The notes below the pieces were generated by a model. It searched no databases. It was not told the origin of the DNA and worked only from the letters and a program-made list of their open reading frames with translations. Below are positions 6,957-10,041 of a stretch of 10,041 nucleotides of DNA, one piece after another. The stretch is from a bacterium. GTDB lineage: Bacteria > Electryoneota > Electryoneia > Electryoneales > Electryoneaceae. The DNA lies in contig WJJA01000256.1 of assembly GCA_014729955.1 (NCBI GenBank), positions 1 to 10,041 on the forward strand, read 5' to 3'. How positions within the stretch are numbered: the first letter of the stretch is position 1; each line of letters opens with the position of its first letter. The position numbers and the translations under genes were made by a program.

Positions 6957-8041
6957 GACGTCGCGCCTCGTTTCTTCTTCACGGCACGACTGTGGATATC
7001 GATTTCGATACCCCCCCGTGAATGGTCTGTGCCGCTGAGATCATCCCATGCCAGGCTAAGGTTCGGGTCCGCTTCCAGGTCGAGCGGATCGGTGCAGCCG
7101 TCCGTGAGACGTTTCCAGCCAACCCAGGCGATCATCTCGGCATTGTCGGTACAAAGCTGCAGGGGCGGTCGAAAGAGGGGGATATCATGCCGTGCGGCAA
7201 TTTGCTCGGCGCGTTTGCGCAGCAACTGATTCGCCGCCACTCCGCCGGCAAGGACCACACTGCGGTACCATTCATTTTCGAGTGCACGGTCCAGCCGAAC
7301 AATCAGCTGCGTTACCGCAGCTTCCTGGAACGATGCCGCGAGGTCGGCACGCCAGGTTTGCGGCGGCTTTCCTTCCAGCGATTGCACCAACCGCAGCGCC
7401 GCGGTTTTCAACCCGCTGAAGCTGAATTGAAAAGGCTGTTCAGTTCGGGGCACCGGCAAAGTAAAGCGTTGAGGATCTCCCGATGCGGCCAGGCGCGATA
7501 AGGCCGCGCCGGCGGGGTATTCGATCTCAAGCAGGCCGCCGACCTTGTCAAACGCTTCGCCGACCGCGTCGTCCAGGGTCGCGCCGAGAAGCTGGTAGCG
7601 TCCGAACCCGTTGACACGAAACAGCTCGGTATGCCCCCCGCTGACGAGCAATGCAAGCGCCGGCATCGGAAGAACTTCGCCCGCGGCATGAGGCGAAAAG
7701 ATGTGCGCTTCGAGATGGTTGACGCCGATAAAAGGAATACGGTGGGCGACAGCCAGGCCCTTGGCGAAACTGACACCGACCAGCAGCGCACCGATCAGAC
7801 CGGGGCCGTGGGTCGCAGCGATACCGTCCAGGTCAGAGTGGCCCAACCCGGCTGCCTGCATCACGTCTTGAGTCATTTTTGCGAGCGCACGCTGGTGCAG
7901 TCGGCTCGCGATTTCCGGCACTACACCACCCCACTCCGCGTGCTCCACCTGAGTGGCGACACGTTGCTCGACAACGGCACCATCGATGACAAGCGCCACA
8001 CCTGTTTCATCGCACGAGGTTTCAATCCCAAGGACTTTCAA
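6953..8041 (-). CDS. tsaD: tRNA N6-adenosine threonylcarbamoyltransferase TsaD
   Basis: Cytoplasmic enzyme that moves the threonylcarbamoyl group from TC-AMP to A37 of ANN-decoding tRNAs, making t6A, together with TsaB and TsaE (and TsaC for TC-AMP). All family hallmarks are present in 362 residues: GIETSCDETGVAL (5-17), ATHGPGLIGALLVG (76-89), the metal ligands H109 and H113 in NHLEAH, SGGHTEL (134-140), DDAVGEAFDKVGG (157-169), FSFSGLKTA (206-214), LAGGVAANQLLR (264-275) and CTDNAEMIA with D299 as the third ligand. The start is TTG at 8041-8039: the upstream gene's stop overlaps it (TTGA), GGAGGT stands 9 bases upstream, and MKVLGIETSCDE is the normal family N-terminus. The last 20-25 residues (GIEIDIHSRAVKKKRGATS) extend beyond the usual end (E. 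coli has 337 residues) and are basic. It sits in the middle of a three-gene overlapping operon. Confidence 0.97.
   Translation of the reverse strand: MKVLGIETSCDETGVALVIDGAVVEQRVATQVEHAEWGGVVPEIASRLHQRALAKMTQDVMQAAGLGHSDLDGIAATHGPGLIGALLVGVSFAKGLAVAHRIPFIGVNHLEAHIFSPHAAGEVLPMPALALLVSGGHTELFRVNGFGRYQLLGATLDDAVGEAFDKVGGLLEIEYPAGAALSRLAASGDPQRFTLPVPRTEQPFQFSFSGLKTAALRLVQSLEGKPPQTWRADLAASFQEAAVTQLIVRLDRALENEWYRSVVLAGGVAANQLLRKRAEQIAARHDIPLFRPPLQLCTDNAEMIAWVGWKRLTDGCTDPLDLEADPNLSLAWDDLSGTDHSRGGIEIDIHSRAVKKKRGATS
6966..6969 (-). promoter_or_regulatory. Ribosome binding site for the vWA gene
   Basis: GAGG on the minus strand ends 9 bases before the GTG at 6956-6954, inside the last codons of tsaD. 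It supports the GTG as start and fits translational coupling. Confidence 0.55.
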
Positions 8042-9003
8042 TCGCCGCTGACCTCCATGCGCACGCGCACTTTGTCAGGGATGGTACGGACCAGCTCGAT
8101 CCGGTCCGGCAGGCGTATGCGAGGGCTGTACATCTTCTGGTCACCGCTCCATTGGGTCATATTGACAAACGCATCGATGGAGTCCTGCTCGAGCGCAGCC
8201 AGCTTGGACGCGGGACCCTGCAGGATGACATCGATGCGGGACGGTTCCACGCTCGCTCGTCGCCCCAGCGGTACACGCACCGCTCCCACAGGGATGCGCT
8301 CCATGGTGTGCTCCGCGATACGATCGAGGTGGAGACGCACCAGCACGATCTTCGGTTCCACCGAAAGCGCGTCATCTTCCGGCAGCTCGAGCGGAACCTC
8401 GTCCTCCACCATGCGCTTGTGAACATCTACAAAGGTCCGTTCCTCGGTGGAAATCGCCTGGATCGAGCGCATCAGGTCCGTCGGACCCGACACCGTGACA
8501 CTGTCAGGGACTACTTCGATGTCCTGAAGCAGGGTATACCCCATTTTCGGTTGAACGGTGACCTGTGGTTCGACCGGGACACGTTTGCTGACACGATTGC
8601 CGAGACGGACGTACACAGTATCCGGTTCAAGGATCGATTCCACACGCACATTCATGCCCGGCGGAGTGATCACAAACTCCGTTTTCAAGGGGTAGTTGTA
8701 ATACTCGCGAATCGTATGAAGATCCAGTTCCAGCACAGGGTGTTGAATGTATTTCAGTACCACCAGGTCCTTGCCCGTGCCGGAAACACGTGCAGTCGCA
8801 TAGCGGGGAATCTCACTGATGACAACCTTGCCGGGACGTGTCTTGACCGGGTTGATTTCCACGGGCATTTCAACTTCGTAGGTCTGATTTCCCGCAACAA
8901 ACACCCATAGCATCGCGGCCAGGATAAGGACGTTTAGCTTCACCGGCCACCGATGGGTCAGCGGCCTGAGCAGAAAACGATAGAGGATTTGTGAAACTTT
9001 CAT
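8038..9003 (-). CDS. YbbR-domain protein (CdaR-like), membrane-anchored
   Basis: Encodes 321 residues: a short basic cytoplasmic N-terminus, one membrane helix (about 22-37, LNVLILAAMLWVFVAG) and an extracytoplasmic region of YbbR-type repeats. Two repeats are clear: residues 142-186 (VPVEPQVTVQPKMGYTLLQ, then DSVTVSGPTDLM) and 237-282 (IPVGAVRV, then SRIDVILQGPASKL). An N-terminal one covers about 44-95. In Firmicutes, YbbR/CdaR binds and regulates the diadenylate cyclase CdaA, linking c-di-AMP to the cell envelope. No cdaA lies next to it here, so the regulatory partner is inferred. I chose ATG 9003 because the protein then starts just before the basic, membrane-spanning segment and because the candidate promoter would start transcription near 9046. 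An in-frame ATG at 9057 would add 18 residues. No strong Shine-Dalgarno is seen. Its TGA overlaps the TTG start of tsaD. Confidence 0.85.
   Translation of the reverse strand: MKVSQILYRFLLRPLTHRWPVKLNVLILAAMLWVFVAGNQTYEVEMPVEINPVKTRPGKVVISEIPRYATARVSGTGKDLVVLKYIQHPVLELDLHTIREYYNYPLKTEFVITPPGMNVRVESILEPDTVYVRLGNRVSKRVPVEPQVTVQPKMGYTLLQDIEVVPDSVTVSGPTDLMRSIQAISTEERTFVDVHKRMVEDEVPLELPEDDALSVEPKIVLVRLHLDRIAEHTMERIPVGAVRVPLGRRASVEPSRIDVILQGPASKLAALEQDSIDAFVNMTQWSGDQKMYSPRIRLPDRIELVRTIPDKVRVRMEVSGD
8051..8056 (-). promoter_or_regulatory. Ribosome binding site that decides the tsaD TTG start
   Basis: GGAGGT on the minus strand, 9 bases before the TTG at 8041-8039 and inside the final codons of the YbbR gene. 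It is the best Shine-Dalgarno sequence among the complete genes here and confirms the unusual start. Confidence 0.8.
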
Positions 9004-9052
9004 GGTCCAAGTGTTTGCTTGTGTCAATCCAACCGTTGATCGGTACGTTTGC

Positions 9053-9082
9053 ATCATAATAGCACCGGGACGCGTGCATCAA
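9053..9082 (-). promoter_or_regulatory. Candidate promoter of the ybbR-tsaD-vWA operon
   Basis: On the minus strand TTGATG (9082-9077) and TATGAT (9058-9053) are 18 bases apart and match 4/6 and 5/6 of the sigma70-type consensus. The overlapping TATTAT (9061-9056) is an alternative -10. Transcription would begin around 9046, leaving a leader of about 40 bases before ATG 9003. Confidence 0.35.
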
Positions 9083-9129
9083 GCCCCGAATACCCGACAG
9101 CCTCGATGATTCAGGCTCTGCTGTGTCGG

Positions 9130-9174
9130 CCGAGGTACAGCTTCCCCGGCGTCAGCGACGCCGGGCGACCTCGG
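9130..9174 (-). terminator. Two-tier hairpin between the glycosyltransferase and the ybbR operon
   Basis: The inner stem pairs CCCGGCGTC (9145-9153) with GACGCCGGG (9157-9165), 9 of 9 bases around a 3-base loop. An outer stem pairs CCGAGGT (9130-9136) with ACCTCGG (9168-9174), 7 of 7, with an 8/2-base internal loop between the stems. It begins 33 bases after the glycosyltransferase stop on the minus strand and lies upstream of the candidate operon promoter, so a terminator is the simplest reading. No T-run follows on either strand, so the mechanism is uncertain. The rest of the gap (9004-9207) shows no tRNA or other gene. Confidence 0.45.
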
Positions 9175-9207
9175 GTCCACACCAACAGGCTGCGCCGTCT
9201 ACTCATG

Positions 9208-10041
9208 TCAGCGCGAGGCAGCGACCCCTTCACGTTCGGCGGCATCATGTTTCAAATACATCCGAAAGCCGTCAAAGGTACCCACATCGACATAGTGCCT
9301 CTGTATCCATCGGACGAGCGCTTCATTCCCTTCGAGCGGGTACTTTCCCCAGAACTGGTAGTCAGCCTCGGAGGCGTCAAGAATCGCTACCGGGGGGTGC
9401 TGTGTCAAGTCTTCCTGCAACAGCGTCCAGCTTCCGGGAATGATCCAGTCGCTGGTATCGATGCCGGGCGCAGCGTTGACCCAGGGAACAAGTCCCACCA
9501 GATAGTTACAGTTGATGAAGCGCGTAGAGCAACTGCGCCTTGCGCGCACGTACAATTCCGGCGCAAAGCCCCAGATCCAGATCTTCTCTTCCGGACGTGT
9601 CAGGGTCTGCACCGCTGTCGTCAGGTCGCTCAGTTTTTCACGGATCTGCGCATTTTGTGTCGCCGCCTGCAGGCGTGCATCCCAGGCTCCGCCGTGAAAG
9701 CGGCTGATCGGGATCCAGAGGCCTGCGAGCACAATCACCACCCCTGCGATGCCGATATGCGAACGCCACCGTAGCTCGGCCGTTCGCAGCTGTGCGGCCG
9801 TAAGTACAGCCCCCTCCGCCGCGCACCAGGCGGCGAACGCCGCTGCAGGGATGAAATAATGCCCGAACAGGCGTGCGCCGGTCAGCGCAACCAGCAGGGA
9901 ACCGAGGAAGCCGGTCAGCAGCACGGCTCCCCTGCGACGCTGCGTCTCGGTACCACGCAGCAAACCGATAAGGCCCGTAAGTCCAAGGCCGACAGTGAGA
10001 AAATGCGGGACGCCCCACTGCAGAAAGGTATTCCACACACC
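9208..10041 (-). CDS. Polytopic membrane protein, GT39/ArnT-like glycosyltransferase C-terminal part (5' end off window)
   Basis: About 277 C-terminal residues are visible and the frame is open to the right edge, so the GTG at 10038 is not a trustworthy start. Membrane segments lie near visible residues 10-28, 37-54, 58-80 and 95-112. These are followed by a soluble C-terminal domain (113-276). The pattern GARLFGHYFIPAAAF in the membrane part, and KIWIWGFAPELYVRARRSCS followed by TRFINCNYLVG in the soluble part, resemble the C-terminal half of GT39/PMT-like membrane glycosyltransferases. These use lipid-linked sugars to modify envelope glycans, lipids or proteins outside the inner membrane. 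The catalytic acidic residues of such enzymes lie in N-terminal loops, which are off the window, so activity and donor cannot be judged. The gene points the same way as the ybbR operon but is separated from it by 204 bases and a strong hairpin, and is probably transcribed separately. Confidence 0.7.
   Translation of the reverse strand, partial: GVWNTFLQWGVPHFLTVGLGLTGLIGLLRGTETQRRRGAVLLTGFLGSLLVALTGARLFGHYFIPAAAFAAWCAAEGAVLTAAQLRTAELRWRSHIGIAGVVIVLAGLWIPISRFHGGAWDARLQAATQNAQIREKLSDLTTAVQTLTRPEEKIWIWGFAPELYVRARRSCSTRFINCNYLVGLVPWVNAAPGIDTSDWIIPGSWTLLQEDLTQHPPVAILDASEADYQFWGKYPLEGNEALVRWIQRHYVDVGTFDGFRMYLKHDAAEREGVAASR

Noticed and set aside
6066..7229. Plus-strand open frame of 387 residues across the vWA/tsaD junction
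   Set aside because: It overlaps two well supported minus-strand genes and has no recognisable domain or ribosome site.
9004..9207. Possible tRNA or small gene in the 204-base gap
   Set aside because: The hairpin arms do not form a cloverleaf, there is no T-loop consensus, and no short frame has both a start signal and plausible composition.

Overview
This 10 kb window is compact and G+C-rich (about 60% by eye). It looks like part of a chromosome from a Gram-negative bacterium of the FCB (Fibrobacteres-Chlorobi-Bacteroidetes) group or a related uncultured lineage. The main clue is a large secreted protein ending in the type A C-terminal sorting domain of the type IX secretion system (T9SS, Por secretion system). 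A membrane vWA/glutamine-amidotransferase-like protein of a kind common in Bacteroidetes-like and Planctomycetes-like genomes supports this. The exact phylum cannot be read from this piece.

Left, plus strand: the window opens inside an OPT-family (oligopeptide transporter) membrane protein, bases 1-1577, whose N-terminus lies off the window. It has an unusual soluble loop of about 100 residues. A 168-base gap with a stop-codon hairpin, an AT-rich patch and a possible promoter follows. Then comes a 1032-residue secreted protein (1746-4844): signal peptide, two right-handed beta-helix modules, a small Ig-like spacer, a HYDIN/ASPM-like domain and a T9SS sorting domain. Its beta-helix coils carry F-x-x-N ... 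G-G-A-I pairs like those of chlamydial Pmp adhesins.

Right, minus strand: three genes are packed head to tail with 4-base stop/start overlaps. In transcription order they are a YbbR/CdaR-like membrane-anchored protein (9003-8038), the tRNA t6A enzyme TsaD (8041-6953, TTG start) and the vWA membrane protein (6956-4854, GTG start). They are probably one translationally coupled operon. Its end meets the end of the beta-helix gene with only 9 bases between the stop codons. Upstream of the operon is a 204-base gap with a strong two-tier hairpin and a candidate promoter. Beyond that lies the C-terminal part of a polytopic, GT39-like membrane glycosyltransferase (10041-9208), cut by the window edge.

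Taken together these are mostly envelope functions (peptide or metal-chelate uptake, a displayed surface protein, c-di-AMP-linked envelope homeostasis, envelope glycosylation) plus one universal tRNA-modification gene. I see no rRNA, tRNA, CRISPR array, insertion sequence, phage gene or recognisable defence system. The most distinctive points are the Pmp-like repeat pattern in a T9SS cargo, the OPT loop insertion, the isolated vWA gene coupled to tsaD, and the nested hairpin before the operon.
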